64,000 bases of DNA from Paludibacter sp. 221. GTDB taxonomy: Bacteria; Bacteroidota; Bacteroidia; Bacteroidales; Paludibacteraceae. Position 1 is the first letter of the stretch. Every line of letters begins with the position of its first letter. Below the pieces are notes generated by a model. The model saw only the letters and a program-made list of their open reading frames with translations, searched no databases and had not been told where the DNA came from. A program made the position numbers and the translations under genes. The stretch lies in assembly GCF_010501035.1 (NCBI RefSeq), contig NZ_QVMH01000002.1, positions 23,812 through 87,811 of the forward strand, written 5' to 3'. Below, piece by piece: positions 1 through 7,630 of the stretch.

Positions 1-25
1 GGTAATGCTCTATCTGTATCTAAAG

Positions 26-144
26 CCCCGCATGGGGCGGGATATCTATCTATATCATAATCTCGCCTCTGCGAGGCTTGTTTGCTTGCCGTAAGCTACG
101 CTACGCTTGCATACGGTTATGCATCTCTCGCCACTGCGTGGCTT
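26..144. repeat. Cluster of short hairpins downstream of prfA
   Basis: Four small inverted repeats lie between the window edge and the prfA stop codon. They are CCCC-GCAT-GGGG (26-37), GCCTC-TGC-GAGGC (65-77), CCGTA...TACGG (89-116, with an inner AAGC/GCTT) and GCCAC-TGC-GTGGC (130-142). The second and fourth sit in the same 19-nt element, TCTCGCCWCTGCGWGGCTT (61-79 and 126-144). The two copies differ at both W positions, and the differences preserve base pairing. This is directly visible; function is unknown. They could act as a REP-like unit or as 3' ends of prfA transcripts. Confidence 0.6.
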
Positions 145-244
145 CCTTTTAGTTTATTTGTGTTCAGTTTCTGTTTCACAGGCTTTTTAATCCCCGTGAT
201 TTATTAACTGTGGATTTTAAATCTGTTATTAGAAACACTCGTAG

Positions 245-1333
245 CTAACTCAACTCACTTTCCTTCAGGCGTTCTGCGTTTTCGGCTATTATCAGTTGGT
301 CTATTACGCCTTGTATGTTGCCATCCATAAAGTCCGACAGATTGTAGATGGTATAGTTTATACGGTGGTCGGTGATACGTCCTTGCGGATAGTTGTACGT
401 CCGGATTTTGGCCGAGCGGTCGCCTGTCGAAACCATTGTTTTGCGCTTCGACGAAATGGCCGACAGGTGCTTTTGCAATTCGATATCGTACAGTTTGTTC
501 CGCAGCATTTGCAATGCCATCTCGCGGTTAGCCAACTGCGAGCGTGATACCTGACATTGTATCATAATGCCTGTAGGCTTATGCGTAAGCTGCACCTTTG
601 TTTCCACTTTGTTTACGTTTTGCCCTCCCGCACCGCTCGAACGTGCTGTTTGATATTCGAGGTCGGCAGGGTTTATTTCCACGTCTACCTCTTCTGCTTC
701 GGGTAGTACGGCAACTGTGGCAGCCGAGGTATGCACACGCCCTTGTGTTTCGGTTTGCGGCACACGCTGTACGCGGTGAACTCCCGATTCGTATTTCAGC
801 GTGCCGTATACGTTTTCGCCAGTTACCTCGAAAATTATTTCTTTGTAGCCGCCTATAGTGCCTTCACTTTCGCTCGTTACCTGCATTTTCCAGCCTTTGG
901 ATTCTATGTACCTTGTGTACATCTTGAATAGGTCGCCGGCAAAGATAGCCGCTTCGTCGCCGCCAGTGCCCCCACGTATTTCCATAATTACGTTTTTTCC
1001 GTCCTCAGGGTCGGCAGGTATAAGCAGTAGTTTTATGTTTTCTTCCATACCGGGTAGCTTCGGCTCTATCTCTTCAATCTCCATTTTTGCCATTTCCCGC
1101 ATTTCGGAGTCGCTTTCGGTATCAAGAATCTCTTTTGCCTGTTCCAGATTCGAGAGAGCTGTTCTGTATTCGTCGCGCGCATCCATCAGCTTTTTCAGTT
1201 CGCTGTATTCCTTGGTCAGCTTTACGTAACGCTTTTGGTCGCCCAGCACCGAGGGGTCGGTTATAAGTGTGGCTATTTCTTCGAATTTTGGTTGTAACCC
1301 GTTTAGTTTTTCTAATAACGATTTTTCTGACAC
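245..1333 (-). CDS. prfA: Peptide chain release factor 1 (RF1)
   Basis: Class I release factor that recognises UAA/UAG in the ribosomal A site and triggers peptidyl-tRNA hydrolysis. The 362 residues match the usual RF1 length. The peptidyl-transferase motif GGQ is at residues 236-238 within [11 protein letters not shown]. The stop-codon recognition tripeptide in the [10 protein letters not shown] context is PQT (192-194), the RF1-type PxT rather than the SPF of RF2. The N-terminal ~100 residues are the helical RF1 domain. The gene is monocistronic as far as can be seen, and its 3' side carries a cluster of hairpins. Identification is firm. Confidence 0.97.
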   Translation of the reverse strand: MSEKSLLEKLNGLQPKFEEIATLITDPSVLGDQKRYVKLTKEYSELKKLMDARDEYRTALSNLEQAKEILDTESDSEMREMAKMEIEEIEPKLPGMEENIKLLLIPADPEDGKNVIMEIRGGTGGDEAAIFAGDLFKMYTRYIESKGWKMQVTSESEGTIGGYKEIIFEVTGENVYGTLKYESGVHRVQRVPQTETQGRVHTSAATVAVLPEAEEVDVEINPADLEYQTARSSGAGGQNVNKVETKVQLTHKPTGIMIQCQVSRSQLANREMALQMLRNKLYDIELQKHLSAISSKRKTMVSTGDRSAKIRTYNYPQGRITDHRINYTIYNLSDFMDGNIQGVIDQLIIAENAERLKESELS

Positions 1334-1491
1334 GGTCTTTTTTTATTTAAGTATTTTATAAAATTAATGTTACATGTTTTATTCTTGATTATCAGAGAAT
1401 AAATTTCGTAACTCGTAACTAAATACTTGTAAAATGTGCTTACAATTTATAAAGTTTACGATTTGTTTTCTTCAAGCAGATTGGCTGAGAA

Positions 1492-2124
1492 TTATTTCTC
1501 CTCCATCTTGCTTGTTATATTCGACAATAATCTGGCAAAACGCCATTCGATGTTTTCGCGGTATTGCTTCTTTGTCATCAGGCTATAGGGCTTTTCCAGC
1601 CTTACATTTGCTGTGAATATACACTCGATGGTATTATCTGTTCTCTTGGCAATGTCGAACTTGGCATCGACATGATTAATTACGTTGTCGCAACGGAGCA
1701 TCTCATACCGGATGGTTATCCTATTCCCTTCTTGATGCTTCGATACTGTAGTTTCATACCCTGTATTTGTAAAATCCTTTTTCAGGAGTTTGATACCAAT
1801 ATCCATCACTCCATCCACTTTGTTCTGAGTTTCGTTGTAGTTGTGCGATTTCAGATTGAATGTGATAAAATCGTCTTGTTCCCCTCTTAGTTTCAGTCCT
1901 TTCAGTGCCCAGCCGAAAAGCCCTTCCAAGTTGGTGTTGTACTGGTAAACAAACAGGTCTGCGATTTTCTGAACATTTTGCCACGAGGCGTTGCTTGCAA
2001 TTTTTATGGTTGTAATAAATTCTCCTTTTTTATATTCCGACGAAATATCGGGTTCGCTCTGTTGTGCCAATCCGGTAGTAAAAGCAAGAAAAATGCTTAA
2101 CGATACTAATATTGCTTTTTTCAT
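1492..2124 (-). CDS. Secreted protein, paralogue of the next upstream gene
   Basis: A 210-residue protein with a clear signal peptide (about residues 1-20, ending in a Gly-Leu-Ala-Gln region), so it is probably periplasmic or outer-membrane associated. I do not recognise a named family. It aligns along its length with the neighbouring 219-residue product at 2364-3023. Shared features are an N-terminal YxxGxFxT segment, WALKxxxLRGExDxFI near the middle and a C-terminal xxxEWRFxxLxxN block. The two genes lie in tandem, separated by a 130-bp repeat element, and look like a local duplication. No catalytic motif is evident. Confidence 0.8.
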   Translation of the reverse strand: MKKAILVSLSIFLAFTTGLAQQSEPDISSEYKKGEFITTIKIASNASWQNVQKIADLFVYQYNTNLEGLFGWALKGLKLRGEQDDFITFNLKSHNYNETQNKVDGVMDIGIKLLKKDFTNTGYETTVSKHQEGNRITIRYEMLRCDNVINHVDAKFDIAKRTDNTIECIFTANVRLEKPYSLMTKKQYRENIEWRFARLLSNITSKMEEK

Positions 2125-2222
2125 ATTTCTTCTTTAAAGTATTTAGCAGATGGGTATTTTTGGAGAAAGGAAAAAGGGAAAACAAGAAAGTGCTTTCAAC
2201 TTTCAATTTTTATCTTTTACCT

Positions 2223-2352
2223 TAGAGGTTGTTTTAAGTTTTTCACAAAGAAACAGTTATAGTTTTACATATGTCTTTTTCGCAATAAATTATGTCCTTT
2301 TTTGAAAAAATTCCCAAAATTTATCTTGTGAGTAAAATTTAAACAACCTCTA
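2223..2352 (-). repeat. Inverted-end repeat, copy A (internally deleted)
   Basis: A 130-bp element with ends TAGAGGTTGTTTTAAG and AAATTTAAACAACCTCTA. It matches the two ends of the ~195-bp copies at 6189 and 9780 but lacks about 65 bp of the middle. It has the same orientation as the 9780 copy and begins 11 nt after the stop codon of the 2364-3023 gene. Confidence 0.85.
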
Positions 2353-2363
2353 AAACCTCACCT

Positions 2364-3023
2364 CTATAACCCGCAGTTGCTTGCGTTTTCACGTTTTTGA
2401 GCTTCGTCTTTCAGGTTTCGCGCCAGTTGCTCAAAACGCCATTCAAGATTCTTTTTATATATTTTCTTGGTAATGAATATATTGAAAAACCATCCGAACT
2501 TTACCCTTAAGTCCAGTGTACACCACGCGCTGTTTGCGTTTTCGCGTACAATTTTAAAGGTAGCGTCGGCTTCCCTGATAAATCCGGTAGCCGTCAGTAT
2601 ATCATATTGTACTACCACTTGCTCGTCAGTAAGCTCTTTTTTGTACATTTTTCCCTCGATTGTGATATCGGGTACTGTCAGTATTTTAGGCACGATTACA
2701 TCCATTTTTCCCCGTATAATCTCTGTTTCGGGGTTGTATTCGCTCGATTTCAGGTAATAAATGATAAACTCATCGCCCTCGCCACGCAGATTCATATCTT
2801 TCAACGCCCATGTAAACAGGCTGTCCAGATTGCTCCTGAACTGGATTATAAAATCGTCCATCAGGCTGTTTGTGACCTCTTCCGAAGCATCAATCCATAC
2901 CTTACATTCGGTAGTGAACCGCCCGTCTTCATAAAAAGTACGAATCGAATCTTCGGGCTCACTTCCGATAAGAGGGAATGAACAAAGAAAAAGAACGTTC
3001 AGCAGGATGATAGTATTTTTCAT
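2364..3023 (-). CDS. Secreted protein, paralogue of the downstream gene
   Basis: A 219-residue protein with a signal peptide (hydrophobic residues 5-20). It is co-directional with, and homologous to, the 1492-2124 product (see there for the shared blocks) but diverged enough to suggest an old duplication. No named domain is recognised. The protein ends in a short Lys/Asn-rich tail absent from its partner. A minus-strand TATCTTTG box lies about 240 nt upstream (3261-3268), so it may have a long leader. The role is unknown; the phylum has many small secreted proteins of this size. Confidence 0.8.
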   Translation of the reverse strand: MKNTIILLNVLFLCSFPLIGSEPEDSIRTFYEDGRFTTECKVWIDASEEVTNSLMDDFIIQFRSNLDSLFTWALKDMNLRGEGDEFIIYYLKSSEYNPETEIIRGKMDVIVPKILTVPDITIEGKMYKKELTDEQVVVQYDILTATGFIREADATFKIVRENANSAWCTLDLRVKFGWFFNIFITKKIYKKNLEWRFEQLARNLKDEAQKRENASNCGL

Positions 3024-3369
3024 TTATTGCAGTAATCAACCTGTACGAGTTGATTAAGAAACTGTTTTGAATTTTACGAATATTTTTAAGTCTGCTTTTT
3101 TTGATATTCTTTCATACTCATTTTCGCCCTTTTTCGTGTTTTTCAATTTAAATTTTTCTCAAACAGCCCGCTGTTATACGAAAAACTTAAATTAAAATCC
3201 TTCGAAAAATAACCTATGAAGAAATTCAAAACAATATCTAAATATCCGGATTTCTCACTGCAAAGATATAATAATGTATCCAATTCTGAATCTTAGAAGT
3301 TGTTTTTATTCGGTGAATCCTGCTTATGAGAATTTTGAAAGGTGTTTTACGCAAGATTTAAAACAACCT
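3024..3369. other. 346-bp intergenic region
   Basis: AT-rich and without a credible ORF. It holds an 11-bp inverted pair GTTTTGAATTT/AAATTCAAAAC (3064-3074 and 3222-3232) spaced ~150 bp apart, a minus-strand TATCTTTG promoter-like box (3261-3268), and the degenerate repeat copy E at its right edge. Confidence 0.5.
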
Positions 3370-3372
3370 CTA
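3294..3372. repeat. Inverted-end repeat, copy E (degenerate)
   Basis: About 79 bp bounded by TAGAAGTTGTTTTT and AAAACAACCTCTA. The interior is mostly unlike the full-length copies, apart from a GCAAGATTTA-like piece beside the right end. The right end supplies the TAG stop codon of the DUF4421 gene. Confidence 0.6.
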
Positions 3373-4314
3373 AAGAAGCCGGAGTTTTTTTGCAGGTTTT
3401 TCGAGAAATGCCGGGGTACGGCCTACCCGTTTTACAAAAGTTAGCTGCACGCCGCCTGAGCTTAATGCTATTTTACGGCTTTTTGTATAGTAAGTGTAAA
3501 TCAGGTTGTTGACGTATGAGAGGCTTATACTCCAGCTTTCGGCATTATATCCGGTGGCAAAGCGCGGAATTGCCGTAGGGTAAATCATGAATTTCTGGTC
3601 GTTGGTGAAGCCGAGGTTAAAACCTGCCGAAGCAGAAAGGCTGATAAAATACCGTTCTGTTATAGCCCAGTTGTAAGCGTATCCCGCACTTGGGCCTATC
3701 TGGAAATTAACTTGTTTCACACAGTCCGGATTACTGAAGAATCCCGGAATATCAGAATGAACCTCGTTGTAATAGATACCGCCTCCCAGCAGAAAACTGC
3801 CTGCCGATTTCACTTGCCGTTCCTTTTGGTTGAACGCTGCGCGGTACGAGAATCGTGACGAATTGAAAATATATTGTCCAAAAAAGCCGAGCTTGATTGT
3901 TTTCAGGTCAGGATGAGTTTCGTAATTATTTTGATTATTATCGTTGTAAAACCCTTCGTAGTATTGCCCCATGAGGTCGAATACGATTTTTCGTCCGTAA
4001 TTATGATATTGCAAATCCAACGACCGTGTATGCCCTTTTTCTTTGTCGCGTAGGAAATCGAATCCATAACTGACACTCACTCCCATTTTGCCCAAAGTGA
4101 ACCCCACGCCTATGCCCGGCGGGCGGTTGGGGTCGTAAGTATTTTCTTCCAACAGGTTTTCGTGAAGCAGGGAGGCTATCTTGTTTGAAGCATATACTTT
4201 AAGCGAGAAATTTTGAGCAAAAGGCTTTATATAGGTGCTGTCGGTTTGCGAATAAGAGCAAAGAGGGGTGATGACTAATAATGTGAAAATTATTCGGGTT
4301 AAAAAAGGTTTCAT
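3370..4314 (-). CDS. DUF4421 family outer-membrane/periplasmic protein
   Basis: A 314-residue protein with an N-terminal signal peptide (residues 1-22, ending near CSYSQ). The DUF4421 signature is recognisable: an N-terminal KPFAQNFSLKVYASNK segment, GIGVGFTLGKMGVSVSYGFDF, and alternating aromatic/glycine strands to the end, consistent with a beta-barrel or beta-rich envelope protein. No molecular function is established for the family. A minus-strand TATTTTTG box (4338-4345) lies 24-31 nt before the start. The stop codon lies inside the terminal repeat of copy E, so the last codons abut an element present elsewhere in the window. Confidence 0.85.
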   Translation of the reverse strand: MKPFLTRIIFTLLVITPLCSYSQTDSTYIKPFAQNFSLKVYASNKIASLLHENLLEENTYDPNRPPGIGVGFTLGKMGVSVSYGFDFLRDKEKGHTRSLDLQYHNYGRKIVFDLMGQYYEGFYNDNNQNNYETHPDLKTIKLGFFGQYIFNSSRFSYRAAFNQKERQVKSAGSFLLGGGIYYNEVHSDIPGFFSNPDCVKQVNFQIGPSAGYAYNWAITERYFISLSASAGFNLGFTNDQKFMIYPTAIPRFATGYNAESWSISLSYVNNLIYTYYTKSRKIALSSGGVQLTFVKRVGRTPAFLEKPAKKLRLL

Positions 4315-4337
4315 AGCGTTGGAGAGTATTTCGCATA

Positions 4338-4345
4338 CAAAAATA
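4338..4345 (-). promoter_or_regulatory. Bacteroidota -7 box for the DUF4421 gene
   Basis: CAAAAATA on the plus strand, read as TATTTTTG. A TTG is present 22 nt upstream on the minus strand. The predicted leader is under 25 nt. Confidence 0.5.
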
Positions 4346-4519
4346 TTTATTTTTATACATGCGGTTTCAATTTTTCGACGAATGGGCTTTTTTGAACGTC
4401 CAATTCTTACTCATGTCGAAAAAACGGTGTTACATGTTTTTATTTTGTAGTAGTAGCATATTTTTATATTTTTTGTTATCTACTAAAGGTTTTTGACAGT
4501 TTCGGTGAACTTTTCTTTG

Positions 4520-4527
4520 TACATTTG
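4520..4527 (+). promoter_or_regulatory. -7 box for the first DUF3078 gene
   Basis: TACATTTG just before an in-frame ATG at 4530. Transcription would start at about 4533-4535, past that ATG, so translation more likely starts at the ATG at 4551. Confidence 0.5.
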
Positions 4528-4550
4528 TAATGTTTATGTTCGGTTTGACG

Positions 4551-6107
4551 ATGAGATTTAAAATAATTTTTCTTTTCTTGTTCTTTGCTGTGTTTTTTCA
4601 GGCTTTTGCCGAAGAAAACATTAAGGGTGCGCCGGGTAATACTCCGGCTCAACCTAAGGTTTTCATCGATATTGAAAAAGCCTTTAATGACTCCTTGCAA
4701 ATAAAAACAGACCTCCGGCAAATAAATCTTCCTGATTCGGTAAAACCAGATTTGAAGCATGGAGTGTCGGCTGATACCCTTTCGCAGAAGGCCGAAGCGG
4801 ATACTGTTCCGGCTATGCCTTTGGTTGGTGCGGTTTCGGCTAATGTTGCTTTAAACGATTCGCTCCCTTATGTAGATAGTGTGCAAAATACTGATACACT
4901 GGTTTTTGTCCGTGAGCCGTTTGTTCCCGTAATGCTGGATAGCATAGTCTATGTGTCGAACCCGCTTTTTAATGAGCTGGTTTACATGGAAAAAGATGTG
5001 GAGCTGGACTGGAAGAAAGATAATCCTTTCACTTTTCATACAGGACTGCAAAAAACGCTTACCGAGCCGCTTGAATCGATAGATATTCCTTCGGCCGACG
5101 AAACTCTGTTCGAGCTGAGGAATGGCGCGCGCGCGTACATAGCACAAACCAAGCCCGAACTGTATAAAAAAACCTCCAAAGAGCTACCTAAGGTGAGTTG
5201 GAGCCAGTTTCAGGCTATTGTTACCACTCCTGTAGAGCAAATACAACTGGACGAAGAGCATGCTCATGTGCCCGTCACTACAAGCGACCGAATCATTATC
5301 CGCCGTAAGAAGATAAGTCCTTGGGTAGGCAGGGCAAATAGTTTGTTGCAGTTTTCGCAAACATATATCTCTCCCAACTGGCACAAAGGTGGTAACAATT
5401 TTACTTCTATTTTAGGAGTTTTGTCGGGGCGGTTGGATTATGACAATAAGAAAAAAATAAAGTGGGAGAATAGTGCCGAGTGGCGTGCCGGGTTCAACTC
5501 GGTGGATGGAGATACGGTAAGGTTTCTGAATCCTAACGACGACGTTTTTAAAATATACAGCAAGTTTGGGCTGAAAGCCACAGGTAATTTCTATTACAGT
5601 ACCTCGGCCGAATTTCAGACACAGTTTTTTGAGAATCCTAAAGCCGTGAATTCGCATGAGTTGAAAGCGGCTTTTCTTACTCCTATCCGGGTAAATATAA
5701 ACGTCGGTATGGACTATAAATACAAAAAGCTGTCGGTGGTGCTGTCGCCGGTATCTTTCAAGTATATATATGCTACAGATACGGTAAATGTGAACCCTAA
5801 CCAGTTTGGTATCAAGAGTGGAGAGAATAATCTGAAAGAAATTGGTAGCAGGTTGGTGGTCGAGTTGAAAGACTATCGTCCGATACAAGGGTTGAAACTG
5901 AACTCGAAATTCAACTTCTATACCAATTACGAAAAAGTGGAAATAGACTGGGAAATCGTTGCCGAATTAGCGATTAACCGTTTCTTGTCTACCCGCCTTA
6001 TGCTGAATCCGCGATTCGACAATACGGTCATCATGCCCGACCACGAGAAAGCCAAGATACAAATGAAAGAAATGCTCACTGTGGGCTTCTCCTACCGGCT
6101 TTATTAA
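4551..6107 (+). CDS. DUF3078 family protein with long N-terminal extension
   Basis: About 518 residues from the ATG at 4551, which directly begins a signal peptide (MRFKIIFLFLFF...QAFA). An in-frame ATG at 4530 is rejected because the -7 box TACATTTG ends at 4527. After a low-complexity, acidic region of roughly 230 residues comes the DUF3078 core. It starts near the NWHKGGNNFTSILG segment and ends with a C-terminal aromatic strand (VGFSYRLY), as in outer-membrane beta-barrels. It is a paralogue of the shorter DUF3078 gene at 17479. The family's function is not established. A strong terminator follows. Confidence 0.85.
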   Translation: MRFKIIFLFLFFAVFFQAFAEENIKGAPGNTPAQPKVFIDIEKAFNDSLQIKTDLRQINLPDSVKPDLKHGVSADTLSQKAEADTVPAMPLVGAVSANVALNDSLPYVDSVQNTDTLVFVREPFVPVMLDSIVYVSNPLFNELVYMEKDVELDWKKDNPFTFHTGLQKTLTEPLESIDIPSADETLFELRNGARAYIAQTKPELYKKTSKELPKVSWSQFQAIVTTPVEQIQLDEEHAHVPVTTSDRIIIRRKKISPWVGRANSLLQFSQTYISPNWHKGGNNFTSILGVLSGRLDYDNKKKIKWENSAEWRAGFNSVDGDTVRFLNPNDDVFKIYSKFGLKATGNFYYSTSAEFQTQFFENPKAVNSHELKAAFLTPIRVNINVGMDYKYKKLSVVLSPVSFKYIYATDTVNVNPNQFGIKSGENNLKEIGSRLVVELKDYRPIQGLKLNSKFNFYTNYEKVEIDWEIVAELAINRFLSTRLMLNPRFDNTVIMPDHEKAKIQMKEMLTVGFSYRLY

Positions 6108-6150
6108 AATTATACGCGTACCGGATAGGAATGATGTAAGACATAATTAT

Positions 6151-6185
6151 AAATCCGCTTTGCTTGGTGCTGAAAGCGGATTTTA
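6151..6185 (+). terminator. Intrinsic terminator after the DUF3078 gene
   Basis: Perfect 11-bp stem AAATCCGCTTT/AAAGCGGATTT (6151-6161, 6173-6183) with an 11-nt loop and a short T-rich tail. Repeat copy B begins 4 nt later. Confidence 0.8.
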
Positions 6186-6188
6186 TAT

Positions 6189-6383
6189 AAGAGGTTGTTA
6201 AATTTTACTCGCAAGATAAATTTTGGTGATTTTTTAGGGAAATTTTGACTTCATTTTACGATTTTAGCGGGCTAAATGAGCAAAATGAGAGGTGAAATTT
6301 TACAAAAAAGGGCATAATTTATTGCGAAAAAGACATATGTAAAACTATAACAGTTTCTTTGTGAAAAATTTAAACAACCTCTT
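6189..6383 (+). repeat. Inverted-end repeat, copy B (full length)
   Basis: About 195 bp, bounded by AAGAGGTTGTTAAATTTT and AAATTTAAACAACCTCTT. The interior, which includes AGCGGGCTAAATGAG and GGCATAATTTATTGCG, matches copy C (9780-9977) in reverse complement over essentially the whole length. No coding sequence inside. It lies between two convergent genes, 29 nt from the stop codon of the PepSY-like gene. TA dinucleotides flank both ends. Confidence 0.9.
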
Positions 6384-6412
6384 AGTTCGAAGAATGTGTT
6401 TTTGGTGCTTTT

Positions 6413-7300
6413 TTACAAGGGTATTTCGGCTACTTTTATTTCTTTGCCGAACTCGTCGATGTAAAGGGTGGGGTTGTCATTAAACTTGAATACATACACC
6501 AATGTCTTTTCTTCGCTGGTAGTGTACATTTTCGCGTTTTTATGATTGTATAATGGAATGTGGTATTCCATCTGATAGCGCTCGTTGGGGTGTTCTCCTT
6601 CTGTTTTTTCCAATAAAGCATTGAGTACAACGGTTGGGACTTTCTCTTTTTCCGACATCTCCCAATATGTAGCGAGCCATTCCTTGTGCGAGTCGAAACA
6701 TATGGTTTTATATTTTTTTTCGTACACTTCAATGCAGAGTGGCTCTGCGTGTATATCGGCATCAACAATTACAGTTTCGTCGTTGTTGCAATTGGATTGC
6801 AGGTACAACAATATGTCTTCGTCTATCTCCAGCGGGCGGTTTTCCCAATCGGTATCAGTTTTTTTGAAAAGGTCTCCATTGCGGCGGAAAAATAAATTTG
6901 ATATTTTGTTTCCGGTTTCCACCTCAAAAACGTATCTTGGTTCTATCTTTGGGTTTGCTTCCATGAAGTCTACCCTCATAACGTTTCTTATTTTACCGTA
7001 TTTATTTTCAACTATTGGTACAATCTCTTCCGGATAATTCTTGCTGTTTAGTTCGGTTTCTGTCATTAGCCATTTGCCATTGGCAGCAAACCACGCACGG
7101 CAGAAAAGTCCGTCTTTGCGGAACGAACCAACGGGGTAACCGTCAATAATATCCCACTCCAAGTAAAGCGCGTCGGGGTATTTGTCAAACAAAGCGTCCT
7201 CTATTTCGGGGGTTACGTAAAATTTCGAGTCGGAATTGCAAGAAGTGAACAACAATAGGATTCCTATTGTCAGTATAGTGATGATTTTAGTTGTTTTCAT
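6413..7300 (-). CDS. PepSY-like (DUF2874) lipoprotein
   Basis: A 295-residue predicted lipoprotein with lipobox LFTSC and Cys21 as acylation site. Residues ~30-130 carry the PepSY-like/DUF2874 pattern. In it, a VTPEIEDALFDKYPDA helix is followed by strands with aromatic pairs (LEWDIIDGYPVGSFRKDG, CRAWFAANGKWLMTETE), a fold related to beta-lactamase-inhibitor-like PepSY proteins. A second, more divergent copy may follow around residues 195-290 (DSHKEWLATYWEMSE). Bacteroidota encode many such periplasmic proteins without known ligands. A minus-strand TATCTTTG box sits about 60 nt upstream. Confidence 0.75.
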   Translation of the reverse strand: MKTTKIITILTIGILLLFTSCNSDSKFYVTPEIEDALFDKYPDALYLEWDIIDGYPVGSFRKDGLFCRAWFAANGKWLMTETELNSKNYPEEIVPIVENKYGKIRNVMRVDFMEANPKIEPRYVFEVETGNKISNLFFRRNGDLFKKTDTDWENRPLEIDEDILLYLQSNCNNDETVIVDADIHAEPLCIEVYEKKYKTICFDSHKEWLATYWEMSEKEKVPTVVLNALLEKTEGEHPNERYQMEYHIPLYNHKNAKMYTTSEEKTLVYVFKFNDNPTLYIDEFGKEIKVAEIPL

Positions 7301-7630
7301 GTTTCTTTTGACCTTCGTTGTTTAGTCATAAGTAGATGATGCACAGCATCTCTAAATACAAAGATAAAAAGAAATTACCGGAATAATGCAAGAAAGGTGA
7401 TTTTTTTAACACTTGTGTCTTTCTAACTCGTTTATTATGAGTCTGTTTGGTTGTTTGCGAGGCGGTTTGTGTTAATAATGAGGCATTTGAAAAACTTGTA
7501 AAGGGCGATAATTGTTCTAAACTATTGTTTGTACGGTGCTGTCAATATGTCATAACATGCTTGGATGGCATTTTTTTTGTAAAACCATAGCGGTTTCAGA
7601 CTTTAAAAAACATATAAAATCATATATATT
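7301..7630. other. 330-bp divergent intergenic region
   Basis: Contains the minus-strand promoter box of the PepSY-like gene (7359-7366). Before htpG there is only a near-miss -7 element, TATTGTTTG (7523-7531), one base longer than consensus. No CIRCE-type repeat or other heat-shock operator is visible. Confidence 0.5.
7359..7366 (-). promoter_or_regulatory. -7 box for the PepSY-like lipoprotein gene
   Basis: CAAAGATA on the plus strand (TATCTTTG read on minus), with a TTG 22 nt upstream. The predicted leader is ~55 nt. Confidence 0.5.
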
